A stretch of 64,000 nucleotides of DNA, from assembly GCA_018195615.1 (NCBI GenBank), contig JAGTPG010000001.1:372001-436000 (forward strand), written 5' to 3'. How positions within the stretch are numbered: the first letter of the stretch is position 1; each line of letters opens with the position of its first letter. The position numbers and the translations under genes were made by a program. Below, one piece after another: positions 46,612 through 56,891 of the stretch. Below the pieces are notes generated by a model. The model was not told where the DNA came from. It worked only from the letters and a program-made list of their open reading frames with translations, and did not search any database. Source of the stretch: Streptomyces tuirus (GTDB lineage Bacteria > Actinomycetota > Actinomycetes > Streptomycetales > Streptomycetaceae).

Positions 46612-49217
46612 GTGACGGCGGGAAGCGACTCGGTGCTGGAACTGCTGCCGATGGTGTTCGCCGACCCTGGCGAGGCCCTCGCGAGGGCCCGGGCGCTGCT
46701 GGACACTGATCCCTCCCCACTGCACGCCTCCGTCGCGCACCAGGTGATCGGCATCTGGCAGCGGGACTTCGGCGATCTGCGGCTCGCCCTGAACCACCTG
46801 CGGCGGGCCCGGGAGTTCGCGGCGCGCGCGGACTCCGCCGACCGGGAGGCGGACGTACTGGCCACGCTGGGGGTGGCGCTGGTGCACGCGGGCCGCACCC
46901 GGGAGGGCCTGGCGGCGTTCGAGCGGGGTGTGGCGCGGGGCGGCGGGCACACCCGGGCGCGGGTGCTGTACCGGCGGGCGTACGTGTGGTGGGTGCTGGG
47001 TCACCATCGCGAGGCGCTGGAGGACGTACGCCGGGCGGTGCCCGTGCTGCGGCAGGCGGAGGACGTGATCTGGACGGCGCGGGCGCTCACCCTGCGGGCC
47101 ACCGTGCATCTGGCGCTGGGGCGGTGGAGCGGGCCGAGGCGGACTTCACCGCGGCTGAGGCGCTGTGGGACACCACGGGCCAGGAGCACGACAAGGCCGA
47201 CGCGGTGGAGAGCCGGGGACTCGCGGCGTTCCGGTCCGGTGACGTGCCGGCGGCGCTGCGGCTGCTCGACGAGGCGGAGGAGCGCTACGCCCGGCTCGGC
47301 ACGCCGACGTTCATGCTGGACATCCGGCGCTGTGAGGTGCTGATGGCGGCCGGGCTGGCTCCCGAGGCGCTGGCCGAGGCGGACGCGGCGATCGGCAGAC
47401 TCGACGGGATCGGCGGGCAGTCCACCCGCAAGGCGGAGCTGCTGCTGGCCGCCGCGCGGGCCGCGCGGCTGGCCGGGGACCCGCCCACCGCGATCGCCCG
47501 TGCCGCCCTCGCGGTACGGCTGTTCGCCGGGCAGCGGCGCACCTGGTGGGAGACGCACGCCCGGCTGGTGCTGATCGAGGCGCGGCACGCGGCCGGGCGC
47601 GGCTCGGGGCGGCTGGTCGCCGACGCCGCGGCGGTGGCCGGGAAACTGGCCGCCTTCGGCGCGCCGGCCGCGCCGGAGGCGTCGCTGCTCGCGGGCCGGA
47701 TCGCGCTGGGCCTGGGCTGGACGGCCGATGCGGAACGGCATCTCGCGGTCGCCGCCCGCAGCCGGCGCGGCGGCCCGCCGCTGGCGCGGATGACGGGCTG
47801 GGCGGCGCAGGCGCTGCGGGCCCGGGCCGCCGGGTCCACCCGGGGCGTCCTGGAGGCCTGCCGGCGTGGCCTGGACGTGCTCGACGACCACCGGACGACG
47901 CTGGGCGCTTCGGAGCTGCGGGCGCGTGCCACCGAACAGGGCGCGGAACTGGCGGCGTTGGCGCAGCGGGCCAGCCTGGTCTCCGGCGGGCCCCGGCGGC
48001 TGCTGGTGTGGAGCGAGCGCTGGCGGGCGACGGTGCTGTCCACGCCGCCGACCCGGCCGCCCGCCGACCCCGAACTGCTCAGCGGCATGACCGCGTTCCG
48101 CGAGATCGCGGCACGCGCGGAGGCGGCCCGGATGGAGGGCCGGCCGGTTGTGGCGCTGGAGCGTGAACAGCGGCGTCTGGAGCGGCAGATCCGCTCCCGG
48201 ACCCTGCACATGCGGGGCGAGGCGCCTGGGGACGGGAACCGTTTCGACGTGGGCCGGCTGCTGGAGCGGCTGGGCGACGAGGTACGGCTGGTGGAGCTCG
48301 CCGTGCTGGACGGGCGGGTTCAGGTGCTGTTGTGCGGGCAGGGGCGGGTGCGCAGGTTCGAGGCCGGGCTGCTGGCCGAGGCGGAGACCGAGGCCGAGCA
48401 CGTACAGGCGGGGCTGCGGCGGATGGCCCATCCCGGGGCCGAGGCGCGGCTGCCGGTGGTCGAGGCCGCGGGGCGGCGGCTGGAGGAGCTGCTGCTCGGG
48501 CCGGCCGCGGCGCAGTTGGGCGGCGGCCCGGTGGTGGTCGTGCCGCCGGGGCGGTTGCACCGGGTGCCGTGGGCGCTGTTGCCGTCGCTGCGGGAACGGG
48601 TGCTCAGCGTGTCGCCGTCGGCGGGCAGCTGGCTGCGCGCCCGGGAGACCGCGCCGCCGCCGGACGGCCGCCATGTGCTGGTGCGCGGCCCGGGTCTGGC
48701 GACCGGCGGCGCCGAAGTGCCCGAACTGGCCGGCCGGTACGCCTGCGCCACGGTGCTGGAGGACGACGAGGCGCGGGTGCCAAGGGTGCTGGAGGAACTG
48801 GACGGGGCCGCGCTGGCGCACATCGCCGCGCACGGCACGTTCCGCGCGGACAGCCCGCTGTTCTCCTCGCTGCGGATGGCCGACGGCCCGATCGTCGTGC
48901 ACGACTTCGAGCGTCTGGACCGCAGCCCCTACCGGATCATCCTGTCCTGCTGCGACACCGCCCTCCTCGCCTCCGTCGGTGCCGACGAGCTGCTCGGCCT
49001 GGTCACCGCGCTGCTGCCGCTCGGCACGGCCGGGGTGGTGGCGTGCAGCGCGCCCGTCAACGACGAAGCGGTGGTGCCGCTGATGCTCGCGCTGCACAAG
49101 GGCCTCGGCGCCGGGCTGTCCCTGGCGGAGGCCCTGCGCGACGCCCGGGCCGCCCTCCCGGGCGACGCGCTGCACCAGGCCACGGGGTGGGCGTTCTCGG
49201 CGTTCGGGGCGGCCTGA
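46612..49217 (+). CDS. TPR-like CHAT domain protein (caspase-like peptidase); one frameshift
   Basis: The product is about 868 residues across a junction near 47124 (GGGG for GGGGG). Residues 1-450 are helical-repeat (TPR-like), for example LATLGVALVHAGRTREGLAA, YVWWVLGHHREALEDV and AALRLLDEAEERYARLG. The C-terminal CHAT domain holds the catalytic His in LAHIAAHGTFRADSP and the Cys in IILSCCDTALLA, and ends AEALRDARAALPG. CHAT domains belong to the caspase/separase clan and often act as effectors in bacterial conflict or stress systems. The start is uncertain: GTG 46612 has its ribosome site too close, and GTG 46582 is an alternative. Confidence 0.88.
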
Positions 49218-49244
49218 CCCGTCCCCTGTTCGGGTCAGGCCGCC
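49208..49244 (+). terminator. Terminator of the CHAT gene, overlapping its stop codon
   Basis: A 13-bp perfect stem (GGCGGCCTGACCC with GGGTCAGGCCGCC) has an 11-base loop; the CHAT stop TGA (49215-49217) is inside the left arm. It separates the gene from the convergent LAL regulator (stop at 49284). Confidence 0.8.
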
Positions 49245-49283
49245 GGTCCGGGGAACAGCAGCGCCCAGGCTTGCCGAACAGGC

Positions 49284-51036
49284 CTAGGCCGGCTGGGCTT
49301 GCGGTAGTTCGGTCAGACACGGCAGGGCTGCGCGGTCGCTCGCGCCGAGACGGGCGTAGGCGCTGTACAGGTGGTTGCCGACGGTGCGGATCGACAGGGT
49401 GAGGCGCTCGGCGATCTGCCGGTTGCTCAGGCCCGCCGCCGCCAGGGTGACGATCTGCCGTTGCCGGGCGGTGAGTTCACCGAGGATCAGTCCGGACAGG
49501 GCGGGTGTGCGGGCGCCCTGGCAGCGGCGGGCGAGCGCGACGGCCCGGGTGCGGGAGCGCCGGGCGGCAGCCGGGTCGCGGTGGGCGCGTGCGGCCTGGG
49601 CGTGCGCCTCGGCGGCGAACAGGGTGAAGCCGCGCTGCTCGAGTTCCTCGGCGACCTGGCCCAGGGCCGGGCCGTCGGCGCGGGTGAGCGCGTCGGCGTG
49701 GCGTGCGAACACTCCGCTCAGCCGGTCGATGACCTTCTCGGGAACGCCGAGGCGGACGGCGTCGTAGGGGTCGGTGAGGGCCGCCAGGGCGGTGTCGACG
49801 TCACCGCGGTTGTCCACGGTCGCCGTGGCGCGAGTGAGTTCCTCCCGGCACGACGCGTCCCCGGGCTCGCCCCGCAGCCCCTCTCTCGCCCAGGCCGCCG
49901 CCTCCCGCAACTCCCCGCGCAGCCGGGCGAACCGGGCCCGCACGGCGGCGTACCGGCCGGGCAGCGGGCCGCCCTCGGCGACCAGCCACTCCCCACCGGC
50001 GTGGGCATCGCCCGTACGTCGTCCCGGTCGATCCGCCGGGCCAGTGCGGCCGACTCGGCGTCCAGCGCGTGGGCGTACGCGTCCGGCGCCCGGGACAGCC
50101 GGCGTGCCCGCAGCCGGCCCGCGGCGGCCCTGAGCACCGGGCCGTACAGGGGGTGGGCGAGGCGGACGCCGCTCTGGTCGTCGATCTGGATCAGGCCGTG
50201 GGACTCCAGGACTTCGAGGGCTCCCAGGTCCAGATCCTCCAGGGTCGGCGTCAGGGGTTCGGCGAAGGCGAGGCGGTCGAGAGTCTCGCGTTCGAGGGGG
50301 CAGGTGCGGCCGAGGACAGGGGCGGTGCGCTCACGGACGGCCGTGGTCAGCGGCACCGGGCCCCGCCAGGCCCGTTCCTCGGTGTCCGGGACGGGAGTCA
50401 GCAGCCCGCGCACCGCCCCAGCAGGTCGCGCAGCAGCCGCAGGTCTCCCTGGCCGAGCCGGTGCAGCCGGCCGGCGGTGAGCGGATCGAGAGGGCCGGCG
50501 CCGGCCGTGAGGAGCCGTGTGATCTCCTCCTCGGGCAGCGGCTCCAGGGCGAGGCGGGGCAGGAGTTCACCGGTCCACAGCCGGGCGATCGCGCCGGGCA
50601 CCGGGACGCCGTCCGTGGCGACGACCAGCAGGCGGACGCGGCCGTGCACGGCGAGTTGGTGGACCAGGGCGGCGGAGGCGTCGTCGAGGTGATGCGCGTC
50701 GTCCACCAGCAGTGTGCGGACACCGGACAGGAGCTGGACGGCGCGGTGCAGGGTGACCCTGTCGGGCAGCAGATGGGCGAACGCCGCGAAGGGGATGGCC
50801 CGGCTCTCCGGCGTTCCGGCCGCCCGGGCACATCCGGAGCCGCGGATCGCCTCGGTGACGAGGCGGGTCTTGCCGCAGCCCGCCGGGCCCGTCACCACGA
50901 TGCCGCGGCGGCCTCCGGTCAAGGACCGGCGGACCAGCTCCAGTTCGTCCTCCCGCCCGGCGAACGGCCAGGGCAGCTCCAGCGTCGTCGCGTCCCGTTC
51001 GTAAGTCGTCACACAGACATGAGCGCGGCTACTCAC
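49284..51036 (-). CDS. LAL-type LuxR regulator with N-terminal ATPase; two frameshifts
   Basis: The product is about 584 residues across junctions near 50412 and 49985. The N-terminal AAA/NB-ARC-like domain shows FAGREDELELV and Walker A VTGPAGCGKTRL, with Walker B LLVDDAHHLDD. A helical middle follows, and the C-terminus is a LuxR helix-turn-helix: ELTARQRQIVTLAAAGLSNR and QIAERLTLSIRTVGNHLYSA. LALs are ATP-controlled activators. At about 580 residues it is short for a LAL. GTG 51036 is the earliest start; GTG 51012 is an alternative. It is divergent from the metallopeptidase gene, which it may control. Confidence 0.88.
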
Positions 51037-51050
51037 TTCTGATACAGGGC
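51036..51050. promoter_or_regulatory. Shared element, copy 2, between LAL regulator and metallopeptidase genes
   Basis: CTTCTGATACAGGGC is the counterpart of 46555-46569. It directly touches the GTG proposed as the LAL start and lies 58 bp before the metallopeptidase ATG. Confidence 0.45.
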
Positions 51051-51107
51051 GACTTGAGTAGCCCCCGACTCAGGCGCCCGGGGCCGGTCGCGGGGCAGGC
51101 TGTGGCC

Positions 51108-52193
51108 ATGACCGCACGCTACTGCTCGCTGGCCCAGGCGCCGGCGCCGGCCTTCGCACCTGGGCTGGCGGCCGAGCGGCTGAGCGCGCTCGTGAGCGGG
51201 CGGCGGATGTGGGTCAACGGCACTGTTCTGCACTACTGGTTCTTCGACCGCGACACCGACGCGTCCGTCATCCCCGTGCCGGGGACGGGGATGACGCGAC
51301 GCGTGGCGTGGGCCGGAACCGAGGAGCAGCGGGACGTCGTGCGCGGGTGCTTCCAGGAGTGGGAGGACCTCGGCATCGGGATCGCCTTCGCCGAGGTCGA
51401 CGACCGGTCGGAGGCCGAACTGCGCATCGGGTTCCAGCACGGCGACGGCTCCTGGTCGATGGTGGGACGGGACGCGCTGCCGGCCGGCCGGCACGAGCGC
51501 ACCATGAACTTCGGCTGGGACCTGACCGCGCCCGGGGAGCGCGGGACGGCCCTGCACGAGATCGGGCACGCGCTGGGCATGCTCCACGAGCACCAGAGCC
51601 CGTTGGCCGGGATCCACTGGGACGACGAGGCCGTGTACGCCGAACTGGCGGGCCCGCCCAACCACTGGAGCCGGGAGAAGACCCACTACAACATCCTGCG
51701 CAAGCTCGGCCCGGACGAGGTCAACGGCTCCGTCTGGGACCCACAGTCGATCATGGAGTATCCGTTCTCCTCGGGGCTGGTCCTGGAGCCTGAGCAGTAC
51801 CGTGCGGGGCTGCACCCGCCCGGCACCCTGTCGGCCGCCGACAAGGAGTTCGCGCTCCGCTGGTATCCGCCGGCGCGTCCCACAAGCATGCCCGCGCTGG
51901 TTCCGTTCCGCTCGGCACCGCTGGGTCTCGGCCCGGGCGAGCAGGCCGACTTCGCCGTCGACCCGCCGGAGACCCGCAGGTACACGCTGGGCACCTTCGG
52001 CGACAGCGACGCCGTCATGGTGGTCTTCGAGGAGCGGGACGGGGAGCCCCGCTACCTCGCCGGCCAGGACGACGGAGGAACGCCGCACAACGCCGTGATC
52101 AGCGTCCGGCTCGTCAAGGGCCGCCGCTACGTCGTCCGTGTCCGTCTGTACTCCGCCTGGAGTTCCGGCGAGACGGCGGTGATGTGCTGGTGA
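51108..52193 (+). CDS. Astacin-like (M12A) metallopeptidase without signal peptide
   Basis: An intact protein of 361 residues. The zinc site HEIGHALGMLHEHQSP (HExxHxxGxxHE) is near residue 150, and the Met-turn appears as DPQSIMEYP about 50 residues later, as in astacins. A C-terminal beta domain (FAVDPPETRRYTLGTFGDSD … YVVRVRLYS) resembles a pre-peptidase or substrate-binding domain. There is no signal peptide or pro-region, so the enzyme is probably cytoplasmic or exported by another route. ATG 51108 is the natural start. It is the third peptidase in this 9-kb block. Confidence 0.88.
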   Translation: MTARYCSLAQAPAPAFAPGLAAERLSALVSGRRMWVNGTVLHYWFFDRDTDASVIPVPGTGMTRRVAWAGTEEQRDVVRGCFQEWEDLGIGIAFAEVDDRSEAELRIGFQHGDGSWSMVGRDALPAGRHERTMNFGWDLTAPGERGTALHEIGHALGMLHEHQSPLAGIHWDDEAVYAELAGPPNHWSREKTHYNILRKLGPDEVNGSVWDPQSIMEYPFSSGLVLEPEQYRAGLHPPGTLSAADKEFALRWYPPARPTSMPALVPFRSAPLGLGPGEQADFAVDPPETRRYTLGTFGDSDAVMVVFEERDGEPRYLAGQDDGGTPHNAVISVRLVKGRRYVVRVRLYSAWSSGETAVMCW

Positions 52194-52246
52194 CAGCGCG
52201 GACCCGTCACACGGGCACCTGAGCCACAGTCCGGCACCGGGGGAGC

Positions 52247-52289
52247 GGTCGGGGACGTCACCCATCGGGGGTGGGTGACGTCCCCGACC
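52247..52289 (+). terminator. Long hairpin terminator after the metallopeptidase gene
   Basis: An 18-bp perfect stem (52247-52264 with 52272-52289), with loop TCGGGGG, begins 54 bp after the stop. It is among the strongest hairpins in the window. Confidence 0.85.
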
Positions 52290-52478
52290 ACGCCATGTCC
52301 GGGACCGGACGCCGGCGTGGAGAGCGGCAGAACGGCCGGCAATGGCATTACCCGTTCAGGTGGTGGCGCCTAGGCTTGACTGCTCTTGCGGTCGCACATC
52401 CGTACCAAAAATGGCACACGCGGTGCCAGTGGCCCGGCTACGCTCGCGGCGGAACACGGGGGATGGGGGGGGGAGCCA

Positions 52479-53806
52479 ATGGAGACGTCCCGACGTGACC
52501 GTGCCTGGCGGCCGAAGCTGCCGCGCGCGGTTCCCGCCGTGCTGCTCGGCGCGCTCGGCGCTCTGGTCGTCGGGACGGTGATCGGCCTGGCGGCGGATCC
52601 GTCGCGCCTGGTCGGCACCGGCGGATACGTCTTCGCCACCGGACTGCTGCTCGCCGTGGGCCTGTACGGCAGCACGTACGGCATCGACCTCGCGGACCTG
52701 CGCCGCGATCTGCGCGGCGTGGTGGCGGCCGTCACCCTGGGCGTCTTCCTCAAGGCAGGCCTGATCGCGGGTGTCATGGTGCTGGCCTTCGACCGCCCGG
52801 AGTACCTGATCCTCGGCATCGTCGTCGCGCAGATCGACCCGCTGTCGGTGGCCGCCCTCAGCAGGGACGGGCACATGTCGCAGCGCGCCCGGTCCCTGCT
52901 CACGGCGTGGGCGTCCTTCGACGACCCGATGACGGTCCTGCTGACGCTGTACGTCGCCGGCTACGCCTACACGGCAGCCGGGAACGCGGGCACGCCCTCG
53001 GTGGTGGGCGGCGGTACCCGCGGCTACCTCCTCGGGCTGGTGCTCAACGCGCTGCTGCTGGCCGGTGCCCTCCTATTGTGGTGGGCGGGCGGCAGGCTGT
53101 GGCCGGCTCGGCGGCGGACCGGCACAGCCGGGAAGACCGACAAGACCGGGAAGACCGGGAAGACCGAAGAGACGGGAGAGCCGAGGGCGGCCGGGGAGCC
53201 GTGGAGGTTCCGGCGGCCGGCGACACCGCTCGCGGTCCTCCTGGTCGTGGCGATGCTCGTGCTCGCCGCGCTGAACACGCTCATGTTCGCCGTGGCCGTC
53301 GCGGGACTGTTCCTGCGCGCGAAGGCGTTCGCCCGCCCCCTCGCGCGGGCGGTCACCAGCGCCTTCCTGCTCGCCACCGCCCTGCTGGGCCTGTTCGTCG
53401 CCCAGGGGGTGGAGCCGGCCCAGGGTGTGCTGCTGGGCGTCTCGGCGTTCGGGGCGCAGGCGGTGGTGGCCATGCTGCTGATGCCTCTGTTCGTGCGCGG
53501 ACTGTCCCGAAGAGACCGCTTCCTGCTGGGAATCGGCCAGCAGAACGGCCTCACGGCCGTGCTGCTCGCCCTCACGCTCGAACGCGACTTCCCGAAGACG
53601 GTCGGGATCGTCGCCCCGGCCGTGGTGACCGTCAACCTGCTGCACTACGGGGCTCAGATCGGGTTCGACCACTGGTCCCGCCGCCGGTCCCGGAGGGGCC
53701 GGCAACCCGGAGCCGGGCAGGAGCGGCTCCCCGGACCTTCGGGGGTGAGGACGGCACGGCGGCCGGGCGGCCGGGCGCGGCCGATGGACTGCGGTCCTCC
53801 GCGTGA
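52479..53806 (+). CDS. Cation:proton antiporter (CPA type) with Lys/Thr/Gly-repeat loop
   Basis: About 440 residues. Around ten to twelve membrane segments; the ion-exchange motif is suggested by VVAQIDPLSVAALS and WASFDDPMTVLLTLY (paired acidic residues in membrane segments). A cytoplasmic loop between residues about 215 and 240 is built of 9-base DNA repeats coding TGKTDKTGKTGKT. ATG 52479 follows a purine-rich GGGGGGGG tract. As written the frame continues to 53924, through a terminator and into the tRNA gene. One missing base late in the gene would instead end it at 53806, which I prefer. Confidence 0.75.
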
Positions 53807-53837
53807 CCGGAAGACGAACGGCCGAAAGCCGAACGGC

Positions 53838-53872
53838 CGGAGGCCGTATCGGCATTTCCGATACGGCCTCCG
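53838..53872. terminator. Strong bidirectional terminator between antiporter and tRNA-Pro
   Basis: A 15-bp perfect stem (CGGAGGCCGTATCGG with CCGATACGGCCTCCG), with loop CATTT, lies 18 bp beyond the 3' end of the tRNA gene and 32 bp beyond the preferred antiporter stop. Confidence 0.9.
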
Positions 53873-53889
53873 ACCTGTTGCCTCACACG

Positions 53890-53963
<74 letters not shown>

Positions 53964-54029
53964 TTGCGTCTCGCGCGGGTGAACCGCGTGATCGCGCAGG
54001 TCAACCCTACCGCATATGGGGAGTGGTGC

Positions 54030-54320
54030 TCAGCCTCGCGGCCCTCGGGGTGACAGGTGTTCGGGGTGTGGGGTGCGGATCGAGTGGGTGCCGAACAGCT
54101 GCTCGCCGGGCTCCGGGTGCTCGTCGCGGGGTCCTCGACGGCGACCGATCTGGGCCCCGGTCCAGCCGGCGAGGCCCGCTGCCGAGACGGCCACGGCGAG
54201 CACGGCCCACCAGGGGATCTCCGCCTTGGTCGCGTGACCGGCGCAGGCCGCGACGGCCAGGAGTGCCGTGACGGCGCCTCCGGTCAGTCCGGCACGCCGC
54301 CGGTGCCGCGTCTCGTCCAC
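54030..54320 (-). CDS. Hypothetical small membrane protein (two membrane segments)
   Basis: The product is 96 residues from GTG 54320, which follows AAGGGGACCAGG. Two hydrophobic segments (GAVTALLAVAACAG and WAVLAVAVSAAGLAGWTGA) form a hairpin, and the tail IGRRRGPRDEHPEPGEQ is polar. A longer start at TTG 54392 would add 24 residues. Such short two-helix proteins are common in Streptomyces and have no known function. Confidence 0.6.
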   Translation of the reverse strand: MDETRHRRRAGLTGGAVTALLAVAACAGHATKAEIPWWAVLAVAVSAAGLAGWTGAQIGRRRGPRDEHPEPGEQLFGTHSIRTPHPEHLSPRGPRG

Positions 54321-54530
54321 GTCCTGGTCCCCTTCGCCCGCGCGCTCGTACGCCCTGGAAAATCCCAACTCCTGGGCATATGCCGCAAACAATACGCGAG
54401 GCCGACGGTAACTCCCAGGGCATACAGGTTGAGACGGACACGGACACCATTGATCCCACGTCGGCCGGCGCGAAGGCGGTGCGGCATCGGACGCGGGGTC
54501 AGGACGGCGGAGCCGTCGTTCCCCGGACCT

Positions 54531-55495
54531 TCAACGTCGGCGCCGCCAGGTGCAACCGCCCCTCTCCCCGGGCCTCTCGAAGCGGTCGAGGAGGAAGCGG
54601 GCGGCACGGCGGCCGACCTCGTGGCCGGCGTTGTCGACGGTGGTGAGCCACAGGTGCCGCAGCCGGGAGATGCTCGTGTTGTCGTAGCCGACGACGGACA
54701 CGTCGTGCGGGACGCGCAGGCCCAGTTCCTCCGCCGCCGAGAGGGCGCCGACGCAGGTGATGTCGTTGACGGCGAAGACGGCGGTGGGACGGTCGGGCCG
54801 ACTGAGGAGGCGGACGGTCGCGCGGTAGCCGCCCTCTTCCGTCATGTCGCCGGTCTCGACGACGGCCCGGTCGGACAGACCGTGTTCCCGCATGGTCGCC
54901 TCGAAGCTGCGGCGGCGCAGTTCGCCGACGGCCCCGTAGCCCGCGAGGTGCGCGATACGGCGGTGGCCGAGGCCGATGAGGTGCTCGGTGACCAGCCGGG
55001 CGCCCTGTTCGTCGTCGCCCGCGACCTGGTCCACCCCGCGCGGCACCGGCTCGCGGGCACCGGCCAGGACGACCGGCATCCGCTCGGCGACCGCGCCGAG
55101 GGCCGCCGGATCGGGCAGGGTGCCGACCACGACCAGGCCGTCGACCCTCAGGTCCAGGAGCGGGTCCGCCGGGTCCTGGCCGGTGCGGCGGTTGAGGCGG
55201 GCGTCGGCCAGCAGCATGTGCAGACCGCCCGCGTGCAGCAGGGAGTTCAGGCCGTCGAGGAGATCGACGAACCAGGGGTTGCGCAGATCGCTCAGGAGGA
55301 CGCCGACCGTGCGGGTGCGCTGTTCGCTGAGGCTGCGGGCGGCGGCGTTGGGCCGGTAGCCGAGCTCCTGTGCGGCGCGGAGGACGGCTTCCCGCTTCTC
55401 GGGCGTACCTGGTCGGAGCCGCGCAGTACCAGGGAGACCAGTGACTTGGAGACGCCGGCCCGTTCGGCCACGTCACGAATTGTCGGCGGTCTCAT
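54531..55495 (-). CDS. LacI-family transcriptional regulator; one frameshift
   Basis: The product is about 322 residues across a junction near 55412. The N-terminal helix-turn-helix is PTIRDVAERAGVSKSLVSLV with hinge helix. The sugar-binding domain includes DGLVVVGTLPDPA, HRRIAHLAG and the conserved PTAVFAVNDITCVGAL and VSVVGYDNTSISRL. It starts at ATG 55495 and is divergent from a Gfo/Idh/MocA gene; two copies of a LacI-like operator lie in between. It probably represses the divergent sugar-related gene until its ligand is present. Confidence 0.92.
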
Positions 55496-55498
55496 GGG

Positions 55499-55592
55499 TG
55501 GACCGTTCCATGCGGGTCAGCGGCTTGTCAAAGGGTTGACAGCGAGCGGAAACGCCGCCCAGGGTGAGCTGGACAGGTTCTGGAACGGTCCA
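55499..55592. promoter_or_regulatory. LacI operator pair in divergent promoter
   Basis: TGGACCGTTCCA (55499-55510) and its exact reverse complement TGGAACGGTCCA (55581-55592) are both near-palindromes, with centres 82 bp apart. One sits by the LacI start, the other by the oxidoreductase start, a suitable layout for repression by looping. Confidence 0.8.
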
Positions 55593-55605
55593 AAGAGGGG
55601 CTCTC

Positions 55606-56755
55606 ATGGTGGACACGCTCGGCGTCGCCGTCGTCGGATTCGGCTGGATGGGGCGGGTGCACACCCAGGCGTACGCCCGCGTGCGGCACCACTTTCCGCA
55701 GCTGCCCCTCGTTCCGGAACTCGTGACGGTCGCCGAGGAGGTGCCGGGCCGGGCGGAGGAGGCCGCCGCGCAGTTCGGGTTCGCCTCGACGACGCGGGAC
55801 TGGCGCGAGGTGGCCGCGGATCCGCGGGTGCGGGCGGTCAGCATCACCGCGCCGAACTTCCTGCACAGGGAGATCGGCGTCGCCATGGCCGAGGCGGGCA
55901 AGCACATCTGGATCGAGAAGCCGGTGGGTCTGACCGCCGAGGACGCCCGAGCGGTGGCGGACGCGGTGGCCGAGGCGGGTGTGCGGGGCACGGTCGGCTT
56001 CAACTACCGCAACGCACCGGCCGTCGAGGCGGCCCGCGAGCTGATCGCCTCCGGGGAGCTCGGCACGGTCACGCACGTCCGCGTCCGGCTGTTCAGCGAC
56101 TACGCGGCCCATCCCGAGGGCGCGCTGACCTGGAGGTACGAGCGGGAGCGGGGCGGCAGCGGAGTGCTGGGCGACCTGGCCTCGCACGGCGCGGACCTGG
56201 CCCGGTTCCTGCTCGGGACATCACGTCCCTCACCGCGGACACGGCGATCTTCCTGCCGGAGCGAGCCCGTCCCACCGGGGCGACGGCGGGACACAGCCGG
56301 GCCTCCGGCGGTGACCTCGGCCCGGTCGAGAACGAGGACTACGTCAGCTGCCTGCTGCGCTTCGCCTCCGGGGCGCGCGGTGTCCTGGAGGCCTGCCGGG
56401 TCTCGGTCGGCGAGCAGAACAACTACGGCTTCGAGGTGCACGGCACCCAGGGCGCGGTGTTCTGGGACTTCCGCCGTATGAACGAGCTGGGCATCAGCCG
56501 CGGCACGACGTACCAGGACCAGTCCGTCAGCACGGTGTACGTCGGCCCGGGACACGGCGAGTTCGCCGCGTTCCAGCCCGGTGCGGCGAACGCCATGGGC
56601 TACGACGACCTGAAGGTCATCGAGGCGTACCGCTTCCTTCGTTCCGTCGCCGAGGCACCCCGCACGGAGCGACCCTCGCGGACGCCGTGCACAGCGCCGC
56701 CGCGCTGGACGCGATGAGCCGGTCGGCGCACAGCGGCGCCTGGGAGACCGTGTAG
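55606..56755 (+). CDS. Gfo/Idh/MocA-family oxidoreductase (first copy); two frameshifts
   Basis: The product is about 383 residues across junctions near 56215 and 56665. The Rossmann start is GVAVVGFGWMGRVHTQAYA. The EKP motif is HIWIEKPVGLTAEDA, and the C-terminal domain has GDLASHGADLARFLLG and ENEDYVSCLLRFASGARG. These enzymes oxidise sugars, inositols or related polyols with NAD(P)+. ATG 55606 follows AAAGAGGGG. It is the presumed target of the divergent LacI repressor. Confidence 0.9.
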
Positions 56756-56891
56756 GTACCGCGCGAGGGTGTCCCCAGGGCCACCACGGATCCGCCCCTC
56801 AGGCCCAGGGACGGCGAGCCCCGGAAACGGCAGGCTTCCCGGTACCGGCGAATCCGCCGGCACCGGCCTCACCGACCTCTCGGGGACTCCC

